DNA of 64,000 bases from WHSW01 sp963729075 (GCA_963729075.1 CAVSMU010000003.1:248001-312000); one strand, 5' to 3'; numbered from the stretch's first letter, positions 42,941-52,091 are shown. Made by a program: numbers and translations. The notes: generated by a model not told the origin, from the letters alone.

Positions 42941-44011
42941 ATGGCACTGAGCACTGAGGTCGTCCCCGACCAGGCGAAGACGGAGGCCGTCGAGGCCCAC
43001 GTGATCTGGATGACCACGGGGCTCTCCTGCGACGGGGACTCGGTGGCGATGACCTCGGCCGTGAACCCGAGCCTCGAGGACATCATCACCCAGGCGATCC
43101 CGGGAATGCCGAAGGTGATCGTCCACAACCCGGTGCTCGCCTACGAGAACGGACCCGAGTTCATCGAGTGGTGGTGGCGCGCCGAGCGCGGCGAGATCGA
43201 CCCGTTCGTGCTCTGCGTCGAGGGCTCGGTGCCCAACGAGGACCTTTCGGGCGAGGGGTACTGGGCCGCGATCGGCGACGATCCCGAGACCGGCCAGCCG
43301 ATCACGACCAACGAGTGGATCGACAGGCTGGCGCCGAAGGCGGCCGCCGTGGTCGCGATCGGCACCTGCGCGACGTACGGCGGCATCCCGGCGATGAAGA
43401 ACAACCCGACCGGGGCGATGGGGGTCGCCGACTACCTCGGCTGGAGCTGGAAGTCCAAGGCCGGGTTGCCCATCGTCAACATCCCCGGCTGCCCGGCGCA
43501 GCCGGACAACATGACCGAGGTGCTGCTCTACCTGGCCCTGCACCTCGCCGGGCGGGCACCGGTGCCCGACCTCGACGAGCAGCTGCGACCCCGGTGGCTG
43601 TTCGGTCGCACCGTGCGCGAGGGTTGCAACCGGGCGGGCTTCGTCGAGCAGGGCAACTTCGCGACCGAGTACGGCGACGACCCGCGCTGCCTCGTCAAGC
43701 TCGGATGCAAGGGACCGGTGGTGAAGTGCAACGTGCCGGTCAGGGGCTGGGTGGACGGCTACGGAGGCTGCCCGAACGTCGGCGGCATCTGCATGGCGTG
43801 CACGATGCCCGGCTTCCCCGACAAGTTCATGCCGTTCATGGACCCGGACCCGTACGGCAACGCGGCCGCGAACTTCGAGCGGTTCTCGATCGGGCCGGTC
43901 GTCAAGTACTTCCGCAACCGCAACATCAAGAACAAGTTCGACAAGGAGCCGGAGTGGCGCAAGCGCTCGCCGCGCCTGCTCACCGGCTACCAGCCGCGCA
44001 ACTACTCGTAG
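42941..44011 (+). CDS. [NiFe]-hydrogenase small subunit, actinobacterial group 1h type
   Basis: 356 residues, no Tat signal. The proximal cluster motif is GLSCDGDSVAMT (C30, with D33 where most enzymes have Cys), the Asp-ligated pattern of the oxygen-insensitive actinobacterial enzymes. IGTCATYGG, NIPGCPAQPDNM, GCKGPVVKC and GGCPNVGGICMAC supply the other cluster Cys. It passes electrons from the Ni-Fe site to the chain. ATG 42941, SD GAAGAGGAG. Confidence 0.93.
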   Translation: MALSTEVVPDQAKTEAVEAHVIWMTTGLSCDGDSVAMTSAVNPSLEDIITQAIPGMPKVIVHNPVLAYENGPEFIEWWWRAERGEIDPFVLCVEGSVPNEDLSGEGYWAAIGDDPETGQPITTNEWIDRLAPKAAAVVAIGTCATYGGIPAMKNNPTGAMGVADYLGWSWKSKAGLPIVNIPGCPAQPDNMTEVLLYLALHLAGRAPVPDLDEQLRPRWLFGRTVREGCNRAGFVEQGNFATEYGDDPRCLVKLGCKGPVVKCNVPVRGWVDGYGGCPNVGGICMACTMPGFPDKFMPFMDPDPYGNAAANFERFSIGPVVKYFRNRNIKNKFDKEPEWRKRSPRLLTGYQPRNYS

Positions 44012-44041
44012 GGCCCGCGGGCGAGCGAAGGAGGACGAGAG

Positions 44042-45826
44042 ATGGCAACCGTTGAGACACCGCGCGGCGACCAGAAGGTCATGGTCAAGGAGATGTCGTG
44101 GGATCCGATCACCCGGATCGTGGGCAGCCTCGGCATCCACACCGAGATCGACTTCGAGAACCGGGAGGTGCTCAAGTGCTACAGCACCTCGATGATCTTC
44201 CGGGGCTTCGACATCTTCATGAAGGGGATCGATCCCCGCGACGCCCACTTCATCACCAGCCGCATCTGCGGCATCTGCGGCGACAACCACTGCACGTGCT
44301 CGTGCCTGAATCAGAACATGGCGTATGGCGTGAAGCCGCCGCCCCTCGGTGACCTCGCCTACAACCTGGCCGAGACCGCCGACTACATGTTCGACCACGC
44401 GATCTTCAACGACTGCATGGCGAACGTCGACTTCTGCGAGCAGATGGTCAAGGAGACGAACCCGTCCCTGCTCCAGAAGGCCGAGCAGGAGCTGGCGCCG
44501 AACGCCGACATCCACGGCTACCGGACGATCGCCGACATCATGCGGGCGCTGAACCCGTTCGTCGGCGAGTTCTACCTCGAGACGCTGCAGGTCGCGCGCT
44601 ACACGCGGGAGATGTACTGCCTGTTCGGCGGCCGCCACACGCACCCCTCGACGATCATGCCGGGCGGGGTCAGCGCCCACATCACGCACCAGACGCTCAC
44701 CGACTACTACGTGCGCCTGATGCGCTACTTCGACTACGTCAAGCGCACGGTGCCGATGCACGACGACCTCTACGACTTCTTCCTCCGGGAGTTGCCGGGG
44801 TACGACATGGTCGGCTACCGCGAGACGAACCTCGTCAACTGGGGTTGCTTCGACGACCCCGACTACGTGGACTACGACTACCGCAACATGACCGAGTGGG
44901 GGCGGAAGCGGTACATCACCCCCGGGGTCGTGATCGGCGGCGAGCTGATCTCCACCGATCTGGTCGAGATCAACCTGATGATCCGGATCCTGCTCGGCTC
45001 CTCGTACTTCGACGATTGGACCGAGACCGAGCGGCCGTTCGTGACCGCGGACCCGCTCGGCAATCCGGTCGACCACCGCCACCCGTGGAACAAGGTGACG
45101 ATCCCGCGGCCGCAGAAGCGCGACTTCGCCGACAAGTACTCGTGGGTGGTCTCGCCGCGCATCTACGACCAGCGCACGGACACGCACGTCTGCTGCGACA
45201 CCGGCGGCGGCCCGTTCGCCCGCCAGTGGTGCACGGCGAAGGCCGGGCTGGTCGACTTCGGGTACGCGAAGGCGACCGGTGAGAGCATCCAGATGGTGCT
45301 CCCGCGGACAGCGAGCTCGCCGGAGACCGAGCTCGAGTGGAAGATCCCGGAGAAGTCCAACGCGATCGAGCGCGATCGCGCCCGCTCCTACCACCAGGCG
45401 TACTCGGCGCTGATCGGTCTGCACTGCCTCGAGCGCGCGTTCACCGAGGTCCGCGCCGGCCGCACGAAGAGCTGGAGCGATTTCACGGTTCCCGAGCGCG
45501 CGGTCAGCTGCGGCTTCCACGAGGCTGCCCGCGGCGTGCTCTCGCACCACATGGTGATCGAGGACGGCAAGATCGCGAACTACCAGCCCTACCCGCCGAC
45601 GCCCTGGAACGCGAGCGTTCGCGATGTCTACGGGACGCCGGGGCCCTACGAGGACGCTGTCCAGAACACGCCGATCTTCGAGGAGAACGGCCCCGACGAC
45701 TTCAAGGGCGTCGACATCATGCGGGCGGTGCGCAGCTTCGACCCGTGCCTGCCGTGCGGCGTTCACATGTACGGCGGCGGCGGAAAGGTGCGCAAGGTGG
45801 TGCACACGCCGACCGGGATGTGCTGA
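44042..45826 (+). CDS. [NiFe]-hydrogenase large subunit, actinobacterial group 1h type
   Basis: 594 residues. Ni ligands are C76 and C79 in RICGICGDNHC and C569 and C572 in DPCLPCGVH. The protease would cut after H575, removing 19 residues that include GGGGKVRKVV. DNHC and the short tail match the high-affinity actinobacterial enzymes that consume atmospheric H2 (group inference from motifs). ATG 44042 with AAGGAGGA upstream. Confidence 0.95.
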   Translation: MATVETPRGDQKVMVKEMSWDPITRIVGSLGIHTEIDFENREVLKCYSTSMIFRGFDIFMKGIDPRDAHFITSRICGICGDNHCTCSCLNQNMAYGVKPPPLGDLAYNLAETADYMFDHAIFNDCMANVDFCEQMVKETNPSLLQKAEQELAPNADIHGYRTIADIMRALNPFVGEFYLETLQVARYTREMYCLFGGRHTHPSTIMPGGVSAHITHQTLTDYYVRLMRYFDYVKRTVPMHDDLYDFFLRELPGYDMVGYRETNLVNWGCFDDPDYVDYDYRNMTEWGRKRYITPGVVIGGELISTDLVEINLMIRILLGSSYFDDWTETERPFVTADPLGNPVDHRHPWNKVTIPRPQKRDFADKYSWVVSPRIYDQRTDTHVCCDTGGGPFARQWCTAKAGLVDFGYAKATGESIQMVLPRTASSPETELEWKIPEKSNAIERDRARSYHQAYSALIGLHCLERAFTEVRAGRTKSWSDFTVPERAVSCGFHEAARGVLSHHMVIEDGKIANYQPYPPTPWNASVRDVYGTPGPYEDAVQNTPIFEENGPDDFKGVDIMRAVRSFDPCLPCGVHMYGGGGKVRKVVHTPTGMC

Positions 45827-45844
45827 GCGACCGACCGCCCGCCG

Positions 45845-46750
45845 ATGGATGAACGGCAAAACGGAGGGCCCGCCACAGCGGGCCCGGGGGCGGGCTCCCC
45901 GGATGAGCTCGTCGAGCGGCTGCAGCGGCTGACCGCTGAGCTCGAGCGGATCCCGGACGCCGCCGCCCGCGAGACCGCCGAGGAGATGATCGGCTCGGTC
46001 ATCGAGCTCTACGGCCAAGGGCTCGAGCGCATCTTCACGGCCATCGGCGAGGCGGGGGACCAGGCGGCCGAGCTGCGCGAGCGGCTCGCCGGCGACGGCG
46101 TGGTCGCCAGCCTGATGCTCATCCACGGGCTCTACCCGGTCGAGCTCGAGCAGCGGGTCCGCGAGGCGCTCGACGGAGTGCGGCCGTACATGGAGTCGCA
46201 CGGCGGCGACGTCGAGCTGCTCGGGATCGAGGACGGGGTTGCGCGGATCCGGCTCGAGGGCAGCTGCGAGGGGTGTCCGGCCTCGGCGTCGACGCTCGAG
46301 CTGGCGATCAAGTCCGCACTCGACGAGGCGGCGCCCGACCTCGAGGGGCTGGCGGTCGAGGGTGCGGTCGCACCGGCGGCGAGCGCCGGGGCCGGTGCGC
46401 TGGAGCTGCCGGTGGTCCAGGTTGGCCCGGGGGCCGACGGGCGGGCGCCGTCGTGGTTCGACCTCGACGTCGCGGCGATCGGCGAGGGTGAGCTCGCCGC
46501 GATGCGGGTCCAGGACGCCGACCTGGTCGTCGCCCGGGTTGAGGGCAGCCTGCTCGCCTTCCGCGACGCGTGCGCGGATTGCGGCGCAGCGCTCGGCACC
46601 GGGGATCTGGTCGAGGGGGTCCTCACCTGTCCCGCCTGCGAGCGCGGGTATTTCCTGCCCCGGGCCGGCCGGTCGCTCGACGACGAGCGCCTGCTGCTGG
46701 CGCCGGTGCCGCTGCTCGCCGGCGCCGGCGGCGCGAGGGTGTCGCTGTGA
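45845..46750 (+). CDS. NifU-like plus Rieske-like iron-sulfur protein
   Basis: 301 residues. A helical N-terminus (to about 100) precedes a NifU C-terminal domain with its CxxC (C141, C144: GSCEGCPAS). The C-terminal domain has a Rieske-type layout, but both His ligands are gone: CADC (C243, C246) and CPAC (C262, C265), so four Cys. That is a rubredoxin or 2Fe-2S ferredoxin-like ligand set. Adjacent to the hydrogenase subunits, it is a candidate electron acceptor. 18 bases after the large subunit. Confidence 0.8.
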   Translation: MDERQNGGPATAGPGAGSPDELVERLQRLTAELERIPDAAARETAEEMIGSVIELYGQGLERIFTAIGEAGDQAAELRERLAGDGVVASLMLIHGLYPVELEQRVREALDGVRPYMESHGGDVELLGIEDGVARIRLEGSCEGCPASASTLELAIKSALDEAAPDLEGLAVEGAVAPAASAGAGALELPVVQVGPGADGRAPSWFDLDVAAIGEGELAAMRVQDADLVVARVEGSLLAFRDACADCGAALGTGDLVEGVLTCPACERGYFLPRAGRSLDDERLLLAPVPLLAGAGGARVSL

Positions 46751-46798
46751 GCGCCGGAGCTCGAGCGCAAGGTCGCGGCGCGCCGCCGCTCTGACGTC

Positions 46799-47410
46799 GT
46801 GTCGAGCATCAGGCGGCTCTCGAGCTCGGCTCGCGAGCGGCCCCGCGCCAACGGCTCGCCCGCTCCCGGTGAGGAGCGCTGCGATCTGTGCGGGAAGCCG
46901 ATCGAGGCGGACCATCGGCACCTGATCCACTTGGTCGAGCGCCAGATCCTGTGCTCATGCGAGAGCTGCGTCGCGCTGCGCGGCGGCGATCCTGAGCTGC
47001 GCCCCACGGGAACCCGCGTCCTGTGGCTCGAGGAGCTCGAGCTGGACGACGAGACCTGGGCGGCGTTCGGGATCCCGATCGGATTGGCGTTCTTCTTCCG
47101 CTCGAGCGCCGGCGGGCGGACCGTCGCGCTCTACCCGAGCCCCGCGGGGGCGACCGAGTGCGAGCTCGACCTCGAGCCGTGGGAGCGCCTGCGCGCCGCG
47201 AACCCGGTCCTCACAGGGCTCGAGCCGGACGCCGAGGCGCTGATCGTCAACCGGCTCGCCGACCCGCCCCAGCACGCGATCGCGCCGATCGACGAGTGCT
47301 ACCGGCTCGTCGGGCTGATCCGGGCGAGGTGGGAGGGAATCTCGGGCGGGGCCGGGCCGGAGGCCGCGATCGCCGGGTTCTTCGACGAGCTGCGGGAGCG
47401 GGCCGGGTGA
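46799..47410 (+). CDS. DUF5947 family protein of the hydrogenase cluster
   Basis: 203 residues with N-terminal CDLCGKPI (C28, C31) and CSCESC (near 52-57), probable zinc or iron site, followed by an alpha/beta domain (TGTRVLWLEELELDDETW ... IGLAFFFRSSAGG). DUF5947 is restricted to actinobacterial hydrogenase loci; function unknown. GTG 46799; the stop overlaps the next gene. Confidence 0.75.
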   Translation: MSSIRRLSSSARERPRANGSPAPGEERCDLCGKPIEADHRHLIHLVERQILCSCESCVALRGGDPELRPTGTRVLWLEELELDDETWAAFGIPIGLAFFFRSSAGGRTVALYPSPAGATECELDLEPWERLRAANPVLTGLEPDAEALIVNRLADPPQHAIAPIDECYRLVGLIRARWEGISGGAGPEAAIAGFFDELRERAG

Positions 47411-48111
47411 CCGAGGTCGCGGGCAATGGCGCCCCGGCCGCCGCTGCCGCCGAGCCGTCGCCGTTCGGGCGCGGACCCGACCCCCGGTTCGAGGTCCTCG
47501 GAGCCGAGCCGGTCGAGCGCGCGGCGGCGCCGACGCTGCGGTTCCGCCTGCGGGCGACCGACGAGTCCGGGCGGCGCGTGTTCACCATCGCGCTCTCGGT
47601 GCTGATCACGCTCGAGCCGTCCAAGCGTGCCTACGACCCCGACAGCCGCGACCGTCTGGTCGAGCTCTTCGGCGAGCCCGAGCGGTGGGCGGCGACCACC
47701 TCGAGCATCCGCTGGGCCCAGGTCGATTCGCTCGTGCCCGGGTTCGAGGGCGCGACCGAGTTCGACCTGCCGATCGCATGCAGCTACGACCTCGAGCTGG
47801 CGGCGAGCAAGTACCTGTACGGCCTCGCCGACGGGGACGCGCCGCTGCGCTTCCATTTCAACGGGACGGTGTTCTACGAGGCCGACGCCGGGCGGATGCA
47901 GGTGGTCCAGGTCCCGTGGGATTGCAACGCCCGCTACCGGATGCCGGTCGCAGCCTGGCGGCGGGCGATCGAGGCCCACTACCCCCACCGGACGTGGGTG
48001 CCCGTCCACGCCGAGACGCTGGCCCGGCTGCAGCGGCTCAAGCTCGGTCGGGGCCTGCCGAGCTACGACGCCGTCATCGACGAGCTGCTCGGGCGGGAGG
48101 GCGGGCGATGA
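47407..48111 (+). CDS. DUF6084 family protein of the hydrogenase cluster
   Basis: 234 residues. LRFRLRATDESGRRVFTIAL, EPERWAATTSSIRW and DLPIACSYDLELAASKYLYG mark DUF6084. Mostly beta, no Cys motif; it may be a structural partner. GTG 47407 overlaps DUF5947 as GTGA. Confidence 0.75.
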   Translation: MTEVAGNGAPAAAAAEPSPFGRGPDPRFEVLGAEPVERAAAPTLRFRLRATDESGRRVFTIALSVLITLEPSKRAYDPDSRDRLVELFGEPERWAATTSSIRWAQVDSLVPGFEGATEFDLPIACSYDLELAASKYLYGLADGDAPLRFHFNGTVFYEADAGRMQVVQVPWDCNARYRMPVAAWRRAIEAHYPHRTWVPVHAETLARLQRLKLGRGLPSYDAVIDELLGREGGR

Positions 48112-49271
48112 ACGCGGCGGTCGACCGTCTCGTCTCCTCGCTGCTCTACGAGGGCTACGCGCTCTACCCCTACACGCCCGGGGCCACGAAGAACGCGACG
48201 CCGACGCCGTTCGGGATCGTCTACCCGCCGGCCTACGCCGACCTCCTGGAGACCGCCTTCGACCACCTGCGCGTCGAGTGCTTGCTCCTCGACTGCGAGG
48301 GCGCCGAGCTCGAGGGCGAGGTGCGGTTCCTCCAGGTCGCGGGCGAGCGCCACCAGGCGGTCGAGCGCCGGCTGGAGCTGCCGGCGACCCCGCTCGCCGA
48401 GCTGCTCGGCGACGGCGCCGGCCGCGAGTTCGAGTTCGCCGGCGAGCGGACCGTGCGCGGCCGCGTGCGGATGCGTGCCGCGGAGGTCGCCGAGCCCCGT
48501 GCCACCCTGATCCGCGCCTGCGTCCACAACACGACCGAGCTCGACGCGGGCGAGGCGGAGCGCCTCGATCGCCCCGGCGCGCTGGGGGCGAGCCTGCTCT
48601 CGACGCACGTCGTGATCGAGTCCAGCGCCGGCCGCTTCGCCTCGCCGCTCGACCGCGACCGCGAGGCGGTCGCGGCCTGCCGGAACGTCAACACGTGGCC
48701 GGTGCTTGCGGCGGCGGGCGACGACGCGATCGTCGCCGCGCCGATCGTGCTCCCGGACCACCCGCGGATCGCGCCCGAGAGCCTCGGCAACCTGTTCGAC
48801 AACACGGAGATCGAGGAGGCGCTGCTGCTGCACGTGCAGGCGCTGAGCGAGTCCGAGCGCGAGCAGATCGCGCGACAGGACCCGGCCGTGCGGGCGATGG
48901 TCGAGCGCGCGAGCGCGGCGACCCCCGAGCAGATGCTCGCCCTCCACGGGCGCCTCGAGCCGGCCGGTCCCGCCGACCCCGGACCCCCTCCGGAAACTGG
49001 GCACCCCAACCCCGGCGAGCGGACGCTCGAGGTCGACGGCGTGCGCTTCCACAAGGGCGGCAAGGTCGTGCTGCGCCCGGGCACCGACCGCGACGTCTAT
49101 GACCGGATGCTCGACGGGCGCACCGCGACGATCGAACGCCTCTACGTCGACTACGAGGACGGCGCCCACATCGCGGTGACGATCGACGACGACCCCGGGC
49201 AGGAGCTGTTTCGCGAAACGGGCCGCTACCTGTTCTTCAAGGCCGGCGAGCTCGAGACGGTGGCGGAGTGA
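48108..49271 (+). CDS. Unknown protein of the hydrogenase cluster
   Basis: 387 residues. SSLLYEGYALYPYTPGATKN at the N-terminus and DPGQELFRETGRYLFFKAGE at the C-terminus are its most distinctive segments; FDNTEIEEALLLHVQALSES is a helical middle part. No domain recognised. ATG 48108 overlaps DUF6084 as ATGA, and its own stop overlaps the protease start, so it is made with the hydrogenase. Confidence 0.65.
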   Translation: MNAAVDRLVSSLLYEGYALYPYTPGATKNATPTPFGIVYPPAYADLLETAFDHLRVECLLLDCEGAELEGEVRFLQVAGERHQAVERRLELPATPLAELLGDGAGREFEFAGERTVRGRVRMRAAEVAEPRATLIRACVHNTTELDAGEAERLDRPGALGASLLSTHVVIESSAGRFASPLDRDREAVAACRNVNTWPVLAAAGDDAIVAAPIVLPDHPRIAPESLGNLFDNTEIEEALLLHVQALSESEREQIARQDPAVRAMVERASAATPEQMLALHGRLEPAGPADPGPPPETGHPNPGERTLEVDGVRFHKGGKVVLRPGTDRDVYDRMLDGRTATIERLYVDYEDGAHIAVTIDDDPGQELFRETGRYLFFKAGELETVAE

Positions 49272-49783
49272 GCGCCCGCGAGCACCAGATCCTCGTCGCC
49301 GGGATCGGCAACGCATGGATGCGCGACGACGGGTTCGGCGGCCACGTCGCCAAGGCCCTCGGCGAGCGCGAGCTCCCGCAAGCGGTCACCGTGCTCGACT
49401 TCGGCACCGGCGGGCTCGATCTGGCCTACGAGGTGATGCGCGGCTATTACGACGCCCTCGTCCTGGTCGACGTCAGCCGCCAGGGCGGCGAGCCGGGGAC
49501 GCTGTACGTGATCGAGCCGGACCCGGACGAGATCGCGCCGATCGCGGACGGGGAGGTCGTGAGCCCCCACGGAATGGATCCCAAGACGGTGCTGCGGTTC
49601 GTAAAGACGGTCGGCGGCTGGCCCGGAAAGGTCGTCGTGGTCGCCTGCGAGCCCGCCGCCGGCGACGAGATGGGACTCGAGCTGACGCCGGAGGTTGCGG
49701 CGGTCGTCGATCGCGCCGCCGAGCTGGTGCTCGAGACAGTCGCCGAATTGCGTACCGACGAGGCGTACGCGGAGCGCCCCTGA
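49268..49783 (+). CDS. Hydrogenase maturation protease
   Basis: 171 residues of the HyaD/HupD/HycI family. VAGIGNAWMRDDGFGGHVA holds the Ni-sensing Asp of the GIGN..DDGFG motif, VLDFGTGGLDLAYEV the second, and SPHGMDP the third with its His. It cuts the large subunit after H575. GTG 49268. Confidence 0.88.
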   Translation: MSAREHQILVAGIGNAWMRDDGFGGHVAKALGERELPQAVTVLDFGTGGLDLAYEVMRGYYDALVLVDVSRQGGEPGTLYVIEPDPDEIAPIADGEVVSPHGMDPKTVLRFVKTVGGWPGKVVVVACEPAAGDEMGLELTPEVAAVVDRAAELVLETVAELRTDEAYAERP

Positions 49784-50183
49784 TGCACGAGCTCTCGATC
49801 GCCAGCGCGATCGTCGACACCGCTCTGCGACACGCGGGCGAGCGCCGCGTGACGAGAGTCGACGTCCAGGTCGGGGCGCTGCGCCAGGTGGTGCCGGACT
49901 CGCTCGCGTTCTACTTCGCGATCGTCGCCCGCGACACCGCGTGCGAGGGGGCGCGGCTCGAGCTCGAGCTCGTCGGTGCCTGGCTTCGCTGCCCGACCTG
50001 CGGCCAGGAGTGGGACCCGGCGCCGGCGCTCCGGTCGCGGGCCACGAGGCGCAGGCGCCGGTGCTGCCGGCGTTCCGCTGTCCGGCATGCGAGCGCGCCG
50101 AGACCGAGGTCGTCCGCGGCGGCGAGCTCGAGGTCGAATCGATCGAGATCACCGAGGAGGAGACATGCATCGCACCAAGGTGA
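49783..50183 (+). pseudogene. hypA: hypA with an internal frameshift
   Basis: MHELSIASAIVDTALRHAGE and LRCPTCGQEW are HypA, the Ni chaperone, with the first zinc CxxC. After DPAPA the frame runs into Arg-rich nonsense, while the next frame carries VLPAFRCPACERAETEVVRG, the second CxxC, and ends IEITEEETCIAPR at 50183. The shift is near 50030 in a GC repeat (ccggcgccggcgctccgg); losing two bases or gaining one restores the protein. Either an error in the sequence or a true loss in an otherwise complete operon. It overlaps hypB by 19 bases. Confidence 0.75.
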
Positions 50184-50845
50184 AGGTCGCCGAGGATGCG
50201 CTCGACGCCAACGAGACGATCGCGCGCGCGAACCGCGACGACTTCGATCGCGCGGGGGTGACCGTCGTGAACCTGATGAGCGCGCCCGGCGCCGGCAAGA
50301 CGACGCTGCTGGAGCGCGGGCTCGAGCGGCTCGACGGAGTCCGCGCCGGGGTCCTCGAGGGCGACGTCCAGGGGAGCATGGACGCCGACCGGATCGCGGC
50401 CCTGCACGTGCCGGTGGTCCAGCTCAACACCGACAACGGCTTTGGCGGCGAGTGCCACCTCGACGCGAACATGGTCCGCTCGACCCTCGACGAGCTGGCG
50501 CTCGACGAGCTCGATCTGCTGGTCATCGAGAACGTCGGCAACCTCGTCTGCCCGGCCGAGTTCCGGGTCGGCGAGGACGCGAGGGTGATGGTCTCGTCGG
50601 TCACGGAGGGCGAGGACAAGCCGCTCAAGTACCCGCTCATGTTCCGGGCCTGCGAGCTGGTCGTCGTCAACAAGCTCGACCTGCTCCCGCACCTCGACTT
50701 CGACCTCGATCGCTTCCTCGCGAACCTCGACGCGGTCCACCCCGGGGTGGAGCACATGTTGGTGAGCGCCCGGACCGGCGAGGGGATCGACGCGTGGCGC
50801 GAGTGGCTCGCCGCGGTCCCGGCCCGCGCCGCCGCCCCCGCGTAG
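50165..50845 (+). CDS. hypB: Hydrogenase nickel GTPase HypB
   Basis: 226 residues. P-loop SAPGAGKT (39-46), DNGFGGECHLDANMV and the VNKLDLLPHLD guanine motif are HypB. There is no His-rich N-terminus, so it lacks nickel storage. It inserts Ni with HypA. ATG 50165. Confidence 0.94.
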   Translation: MHRTKVKVAEDALDANETIARANRDDFDRAGVTVVNLMSAPGAGKTTLLERGLERLDGVRAGVLEGDVQGSMDADRIAALHVPVVQLNTDNGFGGECHLDANMVRSTLDELALDELDLLVIENVGNLVCPAEFRVGEDARVMVSSVTEGEDKPLKYPLMFRACELVVVNKLDLLPHLDFDLDRFLANLDAVHPGVEHMLVSARTGEGIDAWREWLAAVPARAAAPA

Positions 50846-50864
50846 GCGGCGCCGGAAGGCTCCG

Positions 50865-52091
50865 ATGGGCGAGGCGACCGCCACCGGGTTACAGGGACGG
50901 ATCGAAACCCTGCTTGCCGCCCGCACTGATGCCAACCGGAGCTTCTTCGCCGCCGAGGCGGACCGGCTCGCGCGCTGCTGTCATCGGATGGCGGAGGGCT
51001 TCGCGCGCGGCGGGCGGCTGATCGCCGTCGGCTCGAGCCCGGCGGCGCGCTCGGACGTGCGCCACGTCGCGGTCGAGTTCGTGCACCCGGTGATCGTGGG
51101 CAAGCGGGCACTGCCTGCGATCGGGCTCGGTCCCGAGGGTGGGCGACTTGCGGAACAGCTGGCGCTGCTCGCCGAGTCCGACGACATCGTCCTCGGCTTC
51201 GGCGCCGACGAGGTCGACGGCGAGGCGGCAGCGGCACTGGCGGCGGCGGTCGATCGCGGCTGCATGACCCTCGCCTTCGCCCCCGTCGGGGCGGAGTGGG
51301 AGTTCGAGCCGCCGGCCACGGACCCGTTCATTCGCCAGGAGCTTGTCGAGACGCTCTACCACGTGCTCTGGGAGCTGGTGCACGTCTTCTTCGACCACCG
51401 CGGCCTGCTCAGCGGCCGCGAGGCGCGGACGGTCCACGACAGCGGCGCCTCGAGCTTTCTCTACCCCTTCCTGGGCGAGAGCGAGACGGACCTCGAGACG
51501 GTGATCGCGGACGTTCGCGAGTCGGTGCTGATGAAGGCCGACGAGGTCGGGGCGCTGCGCGAGCAGACGCTGACCGAGAATGGCGACGTCCTTCGTGCCG
51601 CGGCCGTCGAGCTTCGCCGCCGCCTCGACGCCGGCGGCAAGCTGCTCGCGTTCGGCAACGGCGGTTCGGCGACCGACGCTTCGGACCTGGTGGCTGACTT
51701 ACGGTCGCCGCCGGAGGCGCGATGGGCCGCTCGCACGGCGATCGACCTCACCGAGGACTCGTCGATCCTGACCGCGATTGCGAACGACGTCGGGGTCGAG
51801 CAGGTTTTTCAACGTCAGGTGATCGCTTACGGGCGCGATCGCGACGCGGCGGTGGCGCTCTCGACGAGCGGCAACTCGGCGAACCTGATCGTCGCGCTCG
51901 GCGAGGCCCGGCGCCGCGGCCTGGCCACGATCGCGATGGTCGGCTACGACGGCGGGCGGATCGCGGCCGAGGGCCTCGCCGACCACGTCGTGCTCACGCG
52001 TTCCGAGCACATCCCCCGCATCCAGGAGGCTCAGGCGAGCGCCTACCACGTGCTCCGCGAGCTGATCGAGCTCGGAGGCGAGAACCGGTGA
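50865..52091 (+). CDS. Tandem SIS-domain protein of the hydrogenase cluster
   Basis: 408 residues with two sugar-isomerase (SIS) domains. The second (about 215-400) is GmhA-like: AFGNGGSATDASDLVADL, ALSTSGNSANLIVAL and HIPRIQEAQASAYHVLREL. The first (about 25-190) is divergent (LIAVGSSPAARSDVRHVAVEF). Single GmhA-like genes occur in actinobacterial hydrogenase loci with no known role; here the two are fused. ATG 50865. Confidence 0.8.
   Translation: MGEATATGLQGRIETLLAARTDANRSFFAAEADRLARCCHRMAEGFARGGRLIAVGSSPAARSDVRHVAVEFVHPVIVGKRALPAIGLGPEGGRLAEQLALLAESDDIVLGFGADEVDGEAAAALAAAVDRGCMTLAFAPVGAEWEFEPPATDPFIRQELVETLYHVLWELVHVFFDHRGLLSGREARTVHDSGASSFLYPFLGESETDLETVIADVRESVLMKADEVGALREQTLTENGDVLRAAAVELRRRLDAGGKLLAFGNGGSATDASDLVADLRSPPEARWAARTAIDLTEDSSILTAIANDVGVEQVFQRQVIAYGRDRDAAVALSTSGNSANLIVALGEARRRGLATIAMVGYDGGRIAAEGLADHVVLTRSEHIPRIQEAQASAYHVLRELIELGGENR

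Noticed and set aside
42629..46930. Very long minus-strand open frame (1433 codons) opposite hypE and the hydrogenase genes
   Set aside because: It is antisense to clearly recognised genes and its product is rich in Arg, Asp, Val and His repeats typical of the mirror frame of GC-rich coding DNA.
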